From: JBGASG01 sp046328035
Lineage (GTDB): Bacteria > Cyanobacteriota > Vampirovibrionia > Obscuribacterales > Obscuribacteraceae
Assembly: GCA_046328035.1 (NCBI GenBank)
Contig: JAXLXI010000024.1
Span: 1-64,000, forward strand
Direction of reading: 5' to 3'
Length of the DNA: 64,000 nucleotides
Part shown: positions 32,627-42,321 of the stretch, piece after piece
How positions within the stretch are numbered: the stretch's first letter is position 1
Layout of the letters: every line of letters begins with the position of its first letter
Program-made: the position numbers and the translations under genes
The notes under the pieces: generated by a model
Databases searched by the model: none
What the model saw: the letters and a program-made list of their open reading frames with translations, nothing else
What the model was told of the DNA's origin: nothing

Positions 32627-34703
32627 CCTGGAGAAGCGAGTCATTGAGCGCACGAAAGAGCTGCAATCCAGAACCACTGATCTCGTGGAACTGAACGATC
32701 AGCTGGCCCATGCCAGCGAGCGCGCATTGGAATCGTCGCGCCTTAAGTCCCAGTTTCTTGCCAGCATGAGTCACGAAATTCGTACGCCCATGAATGCAAT
32801 CATCGGCATGTGCAATGTGTTGTTGCGCACCCAATTGCAGCCGCGCCAGCACGAATATGCCACCCACATCAAAGAGGGTGCCAACGCTCTGTTGGTGGTT
32901 ATTAACGACATTCTCGACTTAAGCAAAATCGAAGCCGGCAAACTGGAACTCGAACCGGTCGACTTCAATCTGGTGAAGGTCGTTGAAGGCACTTGTGAAT
33001 TGCTGGCCATGACCGCGCGCACCAAACAAGTTTCTTTGATGGCTTACGTCGATACCAATCTGCCAACTAAGTTGCACGGCGATCCGGAACGGCTGCGTCA
33101 AATCCTCCTCAATTTGACTTCCAATGCAGTCAAGTTTTCCGACGATGGAGAAATAGTAGTCCGAGCTGATCTAGACTCTATCGACCATTCGGCAGGCACT
33201 GTGATTGTCAAATTCTCAGTGATTGACCATGGTATCGGAATGACCGGCTCGGAGAGAAGCAAACTGTTTCAGCCGTTTGTACAAGCCGACGGTTCGATAA
33301 GTCGTCGCTTCGGCGGCACAGGATTGGGTCTGAGTATCTCCAAACGACTTGTCGAATTGATGGGTGGCGAAATCAGCGTCGACAGCATCAAGGGCGAGGG
33401 CTCGACGTTCTGGTTTTCCCTTCCATTCACGTTTATTCCTTCCGAATCGGCGCAGCGGGTGCAAACCGAATTGAAAGACGTCCGCATCCTGATCGTCGAT
33501 GAAGAGCCGAACGCGCGTAATATACTGCACGAATACATTGTCTCGTGGGGTATGAGAAACGGAATTGCCGGCTCCGGGAAAGATGCTTTGCGGAAGCTCA
33601 GGCAAGCTTATGTAGACGGCGATCCGTATAAGATTGCCATTATCGATCTCGTGATGCCGGAAATGAATGGCATGGATCTGGCTGAACAGATCGGCAAAGA
33701 TCCTGCCGTCAAAGATTGCCGGTTGATTCTGTTGACCGGGTGGGATGCTCCAGGGCTTGGTGTACAAGCTATGCATTTAGGCTTCAAAGCCTATTTGACC
33801 AAACCCGTTCGTCAGTCCCAGATGTATGATTGCATAGTGAGCGTGCTCAGCGACTCGGCAACAATGGGACGATCCTCCGCTGACGCTCGCCTCTCGATGC
33901 GCCGGTCTAGTGCCGCACGCAAAGAGGTGATTTTAATTGCCGAAGACTACGCTATAAACCAACAAGTGGCGCAACTCTATCTGGATGAAATGGGGTTTGC
34001 CTCGCATATCGTGAGCAACGGAGCCGAAGCTGTTGAGGCGGCGGGGCGCCATGACTATGCGCTGATCTTAATGGATTGCCAGATGCCCGAAATGGATGGG
34101 TACACCGCAACACAAAAAATCAGGGAGATGGAGAAGGCAACCCGCAAACACGTTCCGATTATCGCGATGACTGCTCACGCCATGGGCGGTGATCGTGAAC
34201 GCTGTCTGGAAGCCGGCATGGACGAATACATCAGTAAGCCGGTCGAACCCGAGGCGCTGAGAGTAATGCTCGACAAATGGCTTCCAGATATGAGCGCCAC
34301 AGATGCAAGCGCTCATCGGCTGCTTCCTATCGATCTGCAGATAGCGAGGGCTAAATATGGTCAACGAGCAGACGAATTGTGTCAGATGTTTGTCAGCAAG
34401 TCAGAACTTGAATTGGTTCAATTAATCAAACATCTAGAGCACGGACACACACGTGATGCCCTTAACGTGGTGCATGGATTGAAAGGTGTCTGTAGCACCA
34501 TCTCTGCACAACCGATGCGCCTCACCTGCCTGGAAATTGAGCTGGCCTTGCACAATGGAGATGTGCAGCTAGCGAGTGACCTGGCCGCGCAATTGGGCGT
34601 CGAGTTTTCGGAAGTGCAACGTTATCTGGAGCAGGAAATTGGCGCATCCCCACCAGGTGGTGAATCGGAAGATCCAGCCTCGGATGCGAGACCACCGGCA
34701 TGA
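32535..34703 (+). CDS. Hybrid histidine kinase, kinase-receiver-receiver-HPt part, split by frameshift
   Basis: A 722-aa frame that carries on from the PAS part. Order: coiled-coil linker (residues 20-65), HisKA with MSHEIRTPMN (phospho-His), HATPase with LTSNAVKFSDDGEIVV (N box), DHGIGM and GTGLGLSISKRLVELMGG (G boxes), first receiver (VRILIVDEEPNARN, IIDLVMPEMNG, TKPVR), second receiver (VILIAEDYAINQQ, LMDCQMPEMDG, SKPVEP), and a C-terminal HPt domain (NVVHGLKGVCSTIS, phospho-His). This is the BarA/TorS-type phosphorelay. TTG 32535 is only nominal; it lies inside the PAS domain. The 3' end overlaps the convergent RND pump gene by 82 bp. No cognate response regulator gene is adjacent. Confidence 0.88.
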   Translation: MTPMSRFVLASVVDITARRRTEQELLQAKDDLEKRVIERTKELQSRTTDLVELNDQLAHASERALESSRLKSQFLASMSHEIRTPMNAIIGMCNVLLRTQLQPRQHEYATHIKEGANALLVVINDILDLSKIEAGKLELEPVDFNLVKVVEGTCELLAMTARTKQVSLMAYVDTNLPTKLHGDPERLRQILLNLTSNAVKFSDDGEIVVRADLDSIDHSAGTVIVKFSVIDHGIGMTGSERSKLFQPFVQADGSISRRFGGTGLGLSISKRLVELMGGEISVDSIKGEGSTFWFSLPFTFIPSESAQRVQTELKDVRILIVDEEPNARNILHEYIVSWGMRNGIAGSGKDALRKLRQAYVDGDPYKIAIIDLVMPEMNGMDLAEQIGKDPAVKDCRLILLTGWDAPGLGVQAMHLGFKAYLTKPVRQSQMYDCIVSVLSDSATMGRSSADARLSMRRSSAARKEVILIAEDYAINQQVAQLYLDEMGFASHIVSNGAEAVEAAGRHDYALILMDCQMPEMDGYTATQKIREMEKATRKHVPIIAMTAHAMGGDRERCLEAGMDEYISKPVEPEALRVMLDKWLPDMSATDASAHRLLPIDLQIARAKYGQRADELCQMFVSKSELELVQLIKHLEHGHTRDALNVVHGLKGVCSTISAQPMRLTCLEIELALHNGDVQLASDLAAQLGVEFSEVQRYLEQEIGASPPGGESEDPASDARPPA

Positions 34704-37700
34704 TCGTAGTCTTCCGGGGGCGGCCGCTTGACCAGGTTTCTGTTGATGACGCGATACATGCTTGGTATCACGAACAGCGTCAAAAGCGTTGCCGAAATCA
34801 AACCGCCGAATACCACGGTCGCCAGGGGACGCTGAATTTCGGCGCCCGTGCCGTCCGAAAATAACTTCGGAATCAGTCCCATCATCGCCACCAGCGCAGT
34901 CATCAGCACCGGACGCAAACGAATTACGGCGCCCTGCAATATCGATTGATCCAGCGGCGTCCCGGCTCGCTGCAATTGCATGATGTAACTTACCAGAATG
35001 ACACCATTTTGCACCGCCACCCCGAAGAGCGCAATAAATCCAATGATTGCCGGTACCGACAACGGTTGATGCGTGAGCCAGAGCGCTGTGATGCCCCCGA
35101 TGGCGGCGAACGGAACGTTCAGCATGATCAGCGCTGCGTTCTTGACGCTGTTGAATGTGAAAAACAGAAGCACGAAAATCAGGAAGAGAACGATTGGTAC
35201 CACAATTGCAAGTCTGGTCATGGCGCGCTGCTGGTTTTCAAACTGCCCGCCCCAAACAATCCAGCAACCTTTTGGGACCTTCACTTTCTGCGCCACGGCG
35301 GCTTGAGCTTCCTGCACCCAACCACCGAGATCGCGCCCGCGCACATTGACCATGACAGCGGCACGGCGCTGCCCGTCTTCTCGGTTGATGAGCACCGCTC
35401 CGCGTTCGACCGTTACGTCCGCCAGTGCCTTGAGCGGAACATGCGCACCATCCCCGGTATCGATGCGCATCTGCCTGATTTGCTCGGCAGTCTGCCTGCT
35501 CTCGTGAGGAAACTGCAGCAGAATACCGAAACGCTTATTGCCTTCTACTACCTCGCTGACGACTTTGCCGGCCATCGCCGTCTGCACATGATCGAAGACC
35601 TCGGACGAGCGCAAACCGTAACGCGACAGACTGTCCCGATTGAGTTTGATTTTCAGTTGAGGAAGTCCCAATATCGGCTCGCGACTGACATCGCCTGCAC
35701 CGCGGACGGTGCCGACCGTGCGGCGCACATCGTTGGCAAGTTGCTCGATCTCGTCCAGATCATCCCCGAAGATTTTGATGCCGACATCTGCCTTGATGCC
35801 GGTGATCAAATCGTCTACCACGTCGGCAATCGGCTGGGAGAAGCTGTACATCAGCCCGGGCACCTTGCCGATTTCAGCCGCCATGCGGTCGACCAGATGC
35901 TCCTTATTGTGATTTTGCCAGGTGTTGCGCGGCTTCAATCCGATGAACATGTCGGCGGCATCGACGCCCTCCACGTCCGAACCCATGCCCGATCTCCCAA
36001 CGCGCGTAGCCGCAATCATCACCTCCGGAAACTCGATCATCAAGCGCTCGATGGCGCTGACCACCTCGTCCGTTTTGCGGTGCGCGATGCTGGCCGGCAT
36101 GCGCAGGCGCAACCAGAGCGAGCCTTCATCCAGGCTGGGAATAAACTCCGAACCCAGGAAAGGCACCAGACACAGTGATCCGCATAGAGCCGCCACCGCC
36201 ATCAAGGCTTGTATTTTCGGATAGCGCAGGCATGATGTGAGCGCCTTGCGATACCAGACTTTGATCGGTTCGATTACAGGATTGTGCCGTTCTACAAGGG
36301 GCCTGCGGAAAGTGAAGAAACAAACCACCGGCAGCACTGTAAGAGAAACAACGAAGGCGCCGAGCAAGGCATAAATAAAAGTCAACGCCAGCGGATGAAA
36401 CATCTTGCCTTCGATGCCTTCTAGAGTGAAAAGAGGCACGTAAACAGCAATGATGATCAAGATGGCGAAACAGATTGGACGTCCGACTTCCTGCGCCGCC
36501 TCAATAATTATGGGCAACCGCTGCGACGGCGTAAACTTCGTCTCGGCGAGTTTGCGATAGACGTTTTCTACCATCACCACACCGGCGTCCACCACCACCC
36601 CGAAGTCTACGGCCCCCAGTGTCATCAGATTCAACGACAGACCGGTGAATCGCATCAACACAAAACTGAAAACCAGAGAAAGTGGAATGATCAGCGACAC
36701 AATCAGAGCGGCCGGAATGTCCATCAGCACCGCCACCAGCACGATTACCACCAGCGCGCCACTGAAGAAGAGTATCTCGCGCACTGTCTCGGTTGTTTTG
36801 TCGACCAGCTCTTCCTGATTGTAGAAAGGGCGGATTTTCACGCCCAGTGGCAGCGTCTTCTGAATCTGTTCGATCTTCGTTTTGACGCGCTCCACCACCT
36901 CTTTAGTGTTGGCGCCCTTGCGGGAGTAGACGATGCCCAGTATCGACTCGCCCCTGCCGTTCATCGATGCGGAACCGCGCCTGAAAGCCGGACCAATCTC
37001 CACACGCGCTAAGTTTTCGATTTTGATCGGTGTGCCGGAAACTTCTTTGACAACGATGTTCTCGATGTCCGCAACTGATTCCACGCGTCCGATGCCGCGA
37101 ATCACGACTTCCTCTTCCGCCTGCTCGATGAAGTTGGCACCGATGTTTTGATTGCCTTCCGCCAGGGCGGTTGCCACGTCCTTCAAATTGACGGAGTATT
37201 TTTTCAGCGACGTCGGTTCCACCAGTACTTTGTATTGTTTTATCCAGCCACCGTAAGTGACGACGTTGCCGACTCCGGGCACGGACAGGATTCTCTTGGC
37301 GATTGTCCAGTCTTGCAGCGTGCGCAGATCGATCAGATCCATGTCACCGCGTTCGCTTTCCACGTAGTACATGTAAATCTGGCTGAAAGTGGAAACAATT
37401 GGCGTCAACTGTGGACGCGGAACTCCCTCCGGCAAGTGCAGCGTCGACAAGCGCTGCTGCACCAGTTGTCGGGCCAGATATACGTCGCAGTTGTCCTCGA
37501 AGATGGCTGTAACCAGCGACAAACCGAACTCCGAACTGGAACGCACTTTTTGAATGAAGGGCAAGCCATTCAAAGCGTATTCAATCGGCACTGTCACGAG
37601 TGACTCGACTTCTTCCGTGGCCATGCTCTCCGGCTCGGTGAGAATCTGCACCTGCACGTTGCTGACGTCGGGGAACGAGTCAGTCGGCAGCGTGAAAATA

Positions 37701-37789
37701 GAATATGCACCGAGCGCGATCACGGCCGCCATCAGCATGAGCGTGATCACGCGTTGCCTCAAGGCGAACGCGATTAATTTGTCTACCAT
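34622..37789 (-). CDS. HME-type RND efflux pump inner membrane subunit (CusA/CzcA family)
   Basis: 1055 aa, normal for the family. The N-terminus (LIAFALRQRVITLMLMAAVI) and the first periplasmic loop (SFPDVSNVQVQILTE) match the heavy-metal branch. The central helix carries the proton-relay signature in a variant form, GAVDFGVVVDAGVVMVEN. The second half has GSEFIPSLDEGSLWLRLRMP and a final helix bundle (FIALFGVAVQNGVILVSYIM). Such pumps export monovalent (Cu, Ag) or divalent (Zn, Co, Cd) cations with a membrane-fusion protein and an outer membrane channel. Neither partner is encoded beside it here, which is unusual. The metal cannot be assigned. Its last 82 bp overlap the histidine kinase gene. 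Confidence 0.93.
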   Translation of the reverse strand: MVDKLIAFALRQRVITLMLMAAVIALGAYSIFTLPTDSFPDVSNVQVQILTEPESMATEEVESLVTVPIEYALNGLPFIQKVRSSSEFGLSLVTAIFEDNCDVYLARQLVQQRLSTLHLPEGVPRPQLTPIVSTFSQIYMYYVESERGDMDLIDLRTLQDWTIAKRILSVPGVGNVVTYGGWIKQYKVLVEPTSLKKYSVNLKDVATALAEGNQNIGANFIEQAEEEVVIRGIGRVESVADIENIVVKEVSGTPIKIENLARVEIGPAFRRGSASMNGRGESILGIVYSRKGANTKEVVERVKTKIEQIQKTLPLGVKIRPFYNQEELVDKTTETVREILFFSGALVVIVLVAVLMDIPAALIVSLIIPLSLVFSFVLMRFTGLSLNLMTLGAVDFGVVVDAGVVMVENVYRKLAETKFTPSQRLPIIIEAAQEVGRPICFAILIIIAVYVPLFTLEGIEGKMFHPLALTFIYALLGAFVVSLTVLPVVCFFTFRRPLVERHNPVIEPIKVWYRKALTSCLRYPKIQALMAVAALCGSLCLVPFLGSEFIPSLDEGSLWLRLRMPASIAHRKTDEVVSAIERLMIEFPEVMIAATRVGRSGMGSDVEGVDAADMFIGLKPRNTWQNHNKEHLVDRMAAEIGKVPGLMYSFSQPIADVVDDLITGIKADVGIKIFGDDLDEIEQLANDVRRTVGTVRGAGDVSREPILGLPQLKIKLNRDSLSRYGLRSSEVFDHVQTAMAGKVVSEVVEGNKRFGILLQFPHESRQTAEQIRQMRIDTGDGAHVPLKALADVTVERGAVLINREDGQRRAAVMVNVRGRDLGGWVQEAQAAVAQKVKVPKGCWIVWGGQFENQQRAMTRLAIVVPIVLFLIFVLLFFTFNSVKNAALIMLNVPFAAIGGITALWLTHQPLSVPAIIGFIALFGVAVQNGVILVSYIMQLQRAGTPLDQSILQGAVIRLRPVLMTALVAMMGLIPKLFSDGTGAEIQRPLATVVFGGLISATLLTLFVIPSMYRVINRNLVKRPPPEDYDHAGGLASEAGSSDSPPGGDAPISCSR

Positions 37790-37835
37790 CGATTACTCCG
37801 AAACGAAAGTCTAATTCCACTTCCGGAGCGAGATG

Positions 37836-38168
37836 TCAGAGCAACAAACTACGGTGCATCAGCCACAATTGACACTGCACCGCTGGATAGAAGTCGCATG
37901 TCACCGCGACTATGCACTTTTGCTGTTGGCGATCTTGCTGCTGCCAGAGCGCGGTGGCAAGCACCGCGACAAATTGCACTATCGGGGCGACGTCGACTGT
38001 TTTGAGATTCGAAGTGACAAACGGGTCGACCGTGACGATCTCTTCTGGATCGGTATCATCGACACAAACCCGCGCGAAAGAGTCCATGGCGCCGGCAAGC
38101 GAGAACACCTGGGCACAGATGAAGAGCCCAACGATCCAGGAAATAAGTGTTCTACTTGAGTGTTGCAT
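37836..38168 (-). CDS. Small secreted protein upstream of the RND pump
   Basis: A 110-aa frame starting MQHSSRTLISWIVGLFICAQ, then VFSLAGAMDS, which looks like a signal peptide with AGA cleavage. The mature part is acidic at first (VCVDDTDPEEIVTVDP) and ends in a Cys-containing, hydrophobic tail. It lies 46 bp upstream of the pump gene on the same strand. Small exported proteins of similar size (CzcI, CusF, CopL types) often accompany such pumps, but no specific family motif is seen. The opposite strand is also open over this stretch. The signal peptide decides for this one. Confidence 0.5.
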   Translation of the reverse strand: MQHSSRTLISWIVGLFICAQVFSLAGAMDSFARVCVDDTDPEEIVTVDPFVTSNLKTVDVAPIVQFVAVLATALWQQQDRQQQKCIVAVTCDFYPAVQCQLWLMHRSLLL

Positions 38169-38242
38169 GCACGTGGAGACACGCAGAATCGTCCACTTGC
38201 TTTATACCGTTAAACGCCGCAGCTGGCAATAGAAACTATTCG

Positions 38243-39268
38243 CTACTGCACTGGATACGAAGTGATGTGTCCCTCGACCTGCTTCGCGGCGGTGTAGCCC
38301 AGACGCGAATTCTCCGTGTGCTCCACGAGCCAACCACAGACCGTCTGCATGGTGTCAGGCTTGATGTGAGCCGTTTCCAGCAAGATGTGACCGCGCGAAT
38401 GGAACCAGCGCACCGTCTGATCCGAAGACTTCAACGTGCTGAGAAGTTTGACGACCGCATTCGCCTTCACGCAGCGATCCGCGCTGCCTTGCAGCACCAG
38501 CACCGGCACGTCTGACTTCACTCTCTTAGCGAGCGGCAGTGTGCGATAGACAGCCCAGCACGATTGCAAAACCTGAATGCCGCTCAGTTTGCGACGCACC
38601 AGTGGATCGCGCTTCAGTTCGTCGGCGACCACGGGATCGCCTTTGCCATAACGACCTACAAAGGGAGAAACATCGCATTGCGCGCGCGGGAACGCTGCCA
38701 TCAGCCCGGCGCACGTAAGGGTTTTGGAATCTATTATCGAATGCGGGCGCACCGCCGGTGCCGCCAGAATCAAGCCATCCGTCAATTCCGGATGAAGGGC
38801 GGCGAAGCGTACCGCTAGAGACGAACCGAGGCTTTCGCCAACGAAATACACCGGAATACCTGGATGTTCCTTGCGCACGTATTGAGCCAGACGAGCCAGG
38901 TCGTCGATGCTCTTGCGATACTTCACTTTGTGTTTGCAATCCGATTTGCTCTCGCAGTATTTGTGTGTGTGATCGAGATTGCGTCCATATCCTCTCAAAT
39001 CAGTGGCATAAACTTCGAAACCCATGGTGGCCAGTTGTCTGCCCAGACCGTCATAGGAGCGACCGTGCATCGACACACCATGAATCGCAATCACTATGCC
39101 GCACGGCGAAACATTGGTTTCAGACCAGTGATAGACCGGCATGTGCAGCTTTTCGTTTATTAGCCCGTCTTCTTCATAATGAAGGTACTTGGCGCTGGCA
39201 CGCGGTGCCGCGTAGACGAACGTCATCAGAAGAAACAGGAGAAATGCGAGATACCTGGGCTTTTTCAT
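38243..39268 (-). CDS. Secreted alpha/beta hydrolase, monoacylglycerol lipase-like
   Basis: A 341-aa hydrolase of the serine aminopeptidase S33/lysophospholipase group. ATG 39268 opens a signal peptide (MKKPRYLAFLLFLLMTFVYA) ending APRASA; an ATG five codons upstream (39283) is an alternative. The oxyanion region is IAIHGVSMHGRSYDGLGRQL, the nucleophile elbow is FVGESLGSSLA with Ser146, and the catalytic acid and base are probably LQGSADRCV (Asp) and HSRGHILLE (His). An insertion with four Cys-bearing stretches (KYCESKSDCKHK, TCAGLMAAFPRAQC) suggests disulfides, in keeping with an extracytoplasmic location. The substrate is probably a lipid ester; not proven. Confidence 0.85.
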   Translation of the reverse strand: MKKPRYLAFLLFLLMTFVYAAPRASAKYLHYEEDGLINEKLHMPVYHWSETNVSPCGIVIAIHGVSMHGRSYDGLGRQLATMGFEVYATDLRGYGRNLDHTHKYCESKSDCKHKVKYRKSIDDLARLAQYVRKEHPGIPVYFVGESLGSSLAVRFAALHPELTDGLILAAPAVRPHSIIDSKTLTCAGLMAAFPRAQCDVSPFVGRYGKGDPVVADELKRDPLVRRKLSGIQVLQSCWAVYRTLPLAKRVKSDVPVLVLQGSADRCVKANAVVKLLSTLKSSDQTVRWFHSRGHILLETAHIKPDTMQTVCGWLVEHTENSRLGYTAAKQVEGHITSYPVQ

Positions 39269-39425
39269 ATAACAAGGTTCCATTTATCGGACCGAGACAT
39301 GCCGTCAAAGCCGATGTGTGCTTGTTTTCAAGACACGGTTGCCGTTCAACCGTACAGCAGATATACCAACTCATGTGTCTCTCGAAACCTACATGTGGCC
39401 TTCAGACTACACTTGGACCGCTGGT

Positions 39426-42194
39426 TTAATGATCGGTCTTCGGTTTCTCAGACGCTGAACTGGCGCCGGTTTTACCCGCTTCTATCTCTTCCATCAGCTT
39501 CTTGACAGAGAAACTCTGATTGCTTTCACCGAGGCGTTTCCAGGTTTCTTCCTGCTGCGCGCAGATCGCACGGGCGTTCTCCGGGTCGTTATTGCATAGG
39601 TAGTAGCTCGCCAGAGCGTAAGCCGACCAATCGGTGAGTTTTCGACTTTCCCCCTTCTCCGTTGTCGTCTTAGCTTCAGCAAGCATACGATGAGTCTCTT
39701 CGCGAGCTTCCAGGAGATAAGGCTTAGCCTCATATCCCTCGGTCGCAGAGCACCAAAGTATTGGCGACATGGCGCGCGGTCACCGCTCGCGCCAGTCTCG
39801 ATTGCACACCGCGATTCAAATGATAGCCTTTTATACTGCTTTCGACGGCTTTATCCTTTGTCCCGACTGCCATGTAGATGATCGCTGCGTCTTGCCAGAA
39901 TCGTGACATTTCATCGACGGAGAAGAGCCTGCCGGAGACAGGCGTGTCTGATACCATCGGCAGTGCCTCCTCCTGCAAGAAGGGTAAAGCACTTTTCTGC
40001 TCGGCGAGCGCAGTCTTGAGTTCGAGATAGCAATTGATGTAAATCAGCCTTTCCGGACGTTCCATATGTCCGGTGGACGCTTTCAGCGCGTTGTTTTGCA
40101 AATTCGCTCAGTTGCGTCTACAGCGCGCGCCAGGAACTTTCTCCTCAATCAGCATGATCAGCGTCAAGGAATAGTTGCGACAGAATTGAGCAGGAACGAA
40201 CTCGTCCCTATTCAGCGGGTCCAGTACGGACGCTTCGAATACTTCCAGTATGTGCCGCGCTAAGTTTGGTGTCTGAGATTTATCAAGTTGTACCAGAGCG
40301 GTCAAGCAATAGTTCAAGTTTGCCAGTCGAACAAATCTTGATTGCGAAGTGGCTGCTACCTTGATGGACTCCTGAAACCACTTAACACATTCGTTGGATT
40401 CCCCTGCGCTCGGTACACTTGTCCGATGCGAATACACAAAGAGGACAGCGAGCCGCCCTCTTGTGTAATGTTGCTCCCGCGATAAAATTCGACCGCTGCA
40501 ATCATGTCCGCAAGCGGCGGTAAGCGCTTCTGTATTGAGAAGGTCATTGAGATTGGCTTTTTCCATAACCAACTGGTACTTCTCCCGCAGCTTCAGTTGC
40601 TGGAGTCGTTGCCGGGTAGTCAGTTTTATCGTGCATCCGCTCCTTTACCCCGACCAGTCCCGCAAGGCACGCGAGCTCCTGATCGAAGAAGAGGCGCCGG
40701 TGAAAAATGTCCATGGCGGTTTCATAGTCAACGCAGGCTGTTTTAGCGGCTCCCCATTATTTTCGTGAACTTGAGCTCGCGTCAGCGCCGCGTTCGCGCG
40801 CGCTTCGCCGCCTGGCTCTTCCTCCTCTAAGATTACCAACGCCTTGTCCAGCATCAGATGGGCTAAATCGAAATCCTTCATCAAGAATGCCGTTCTGCCC
40901 AGCTCCATCTCGGTCTTCGCCACCGACAGCTTTTTCAGCTCCGGAGCGGCTTCGACTTCCGACAGCGCGGACTGCAACTCTTTAAGCGAGTCACCCAGCC
41001 AACCCTGGTCTCGCAGGTACACTCCTAGTTGACGGTGTTGGGTTAGAGCGCGCGTGATGCGACCATTCTCCATGTTCTGCTGATACCGCAAGCGCAGGAT
41101 GGCTGCCACTGTTTGCGGATCTGAGTAATGATCTTTGATCCAGACCAGTTCTAAGCAGGATCTTCTGTGAACGGAATTACCATCGCCTGCTTATACAGGG
41201 GGTGTTCTCCGATCTGATTCGGTTTGTTTTTGTTGCCCACCGACCGGCACCACGTAAGTGACAGGCACCATTGCCAGTACCGCGATCAGCGCCAGCCACT
41301 TCGGGCTCACCGTTGATCGCAGGCTGCGTTTCCTCACACTACCGACAGTGAGCGGTTCGACGATCTCTTTGAGCAATGAGTCTTGTAATTCCTTTGCCGA
41401 CGCAAACCGTTGTTCCGGATCGCTCGCCAGGCAGCGATCTATTGCATTGCGCAGATAGACCGGCACGGTATCTGGTAGTGGATCGCGTTCGCCCTCGCGC
41501 ATCTTTAATGCGGTCGATAGTGCAGTCTCGCCCTCATAGGGAGTGTGTCCCGCTAAACAGCGATACATCATAGCCCGGGAAAACAAGTCGGAGCGTTCCT
41601 CTCCTAATGCCGCCGGCGTGTAATGCTCGGGACTCATGTACGCGATGCTGCCGACCACGCTCTGCGTTTGTGTGGTGCCACCCATTGAAGCGGCAACGCG
41701 AGCAATTCCCAGGTCTGTCACCTTGACTTTTACAGTGCCATCGGACAGCGCTTGAACCATGAGATTCGCCGGCTTGATATCGCGATGCACCAGCCCTGCC
41801 TGGTGAATGGCACTCAGTGCTTCGCACGCAGCAATTGCAATTTGCTTGACTGTTTCGGGCGGGAGCGTGCCGCTCGCCAATCAGCTCGCTGAGTGGCGGA
41901 AAATCGATGAACTCCATGACCATGTATGGACAGCCGGCCGGCGTCACTCCCCACCCGTAAAACTCAGGGATGGCCTGGACTTTTGATTGATGACAGCGCG
42001 CGCGCCTCGCGTTCGAATCGTTTGATTCCTGCGGCATCCGTGGCATGCAGCATTTTTATGGCGACGCTGCGATCCATGACCGTGTGCGTGGCTTCGTAAA
42101 CACTGCCCATGCCACCAACACCGACCAGATCGTTAATGCGATAACGTCCGTCGAGAACGGTATTGATCAGTTGATCTCGCTGATTGATTCCCAT
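39426..42194 (-). pseudogene. Decayed Ser/Thr protein kinase with TPR array
   Basis: Consecutive reading frames on the minus strand spell one former protein. From ATG 42194: kinase glycine loop (LVGVGGMGSVYEATH) and VAIKML. After a shift near 41985: IPEFYGWGVTPAGCPYMVME. After a shift near 41880: LVHRDIKPANLMVQ, VTDLGIARV, VGSIAYMSPEHY and a membrane helix (WLALIAVLAMVPVTYVV). That frame ends at 41191. TPR-like helices then continue in shifting frames (41109-40645, 40572-40108, 40101-39730, 39770-39426). At least five frameshifts or stops are needed, so it is not a single sequencing error. The layout matches the intact kinases at 55295-57364 and 59307-61448. It still holds a DLG in place of DFG. 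Fragments could be expressed, but function is unlikely. Confidence 0.82.
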
Positions 42195-42321
42195 GGCCTC
42201 GCACTGCTACTTTCTTATACCCCTAAACTGCCTGGCAAGGAAGCCTGCGCCGGGCTTGAGCCGAAAGCCAGGGTTTTCATACTTGCCAACCGGCGACATC
42301 TAAATCAAACTATCGGTATAT

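Noticed and set aside
34946..36178. Rightward open frame (410 codons) opposite the RND pump
   Set aside because: Antisense shadow of a clearly conserved pump; composition is atypical (rich in Arg, His and Gln) and it has no ribosome binding site.
37833..38159. Rightward 108-codon frame opposite the small secreted protein
   Set aside because: No signal peptide or motif and no operon partner; the leftward frame has a signal peptide and lies next to the pump gene on the same strand.
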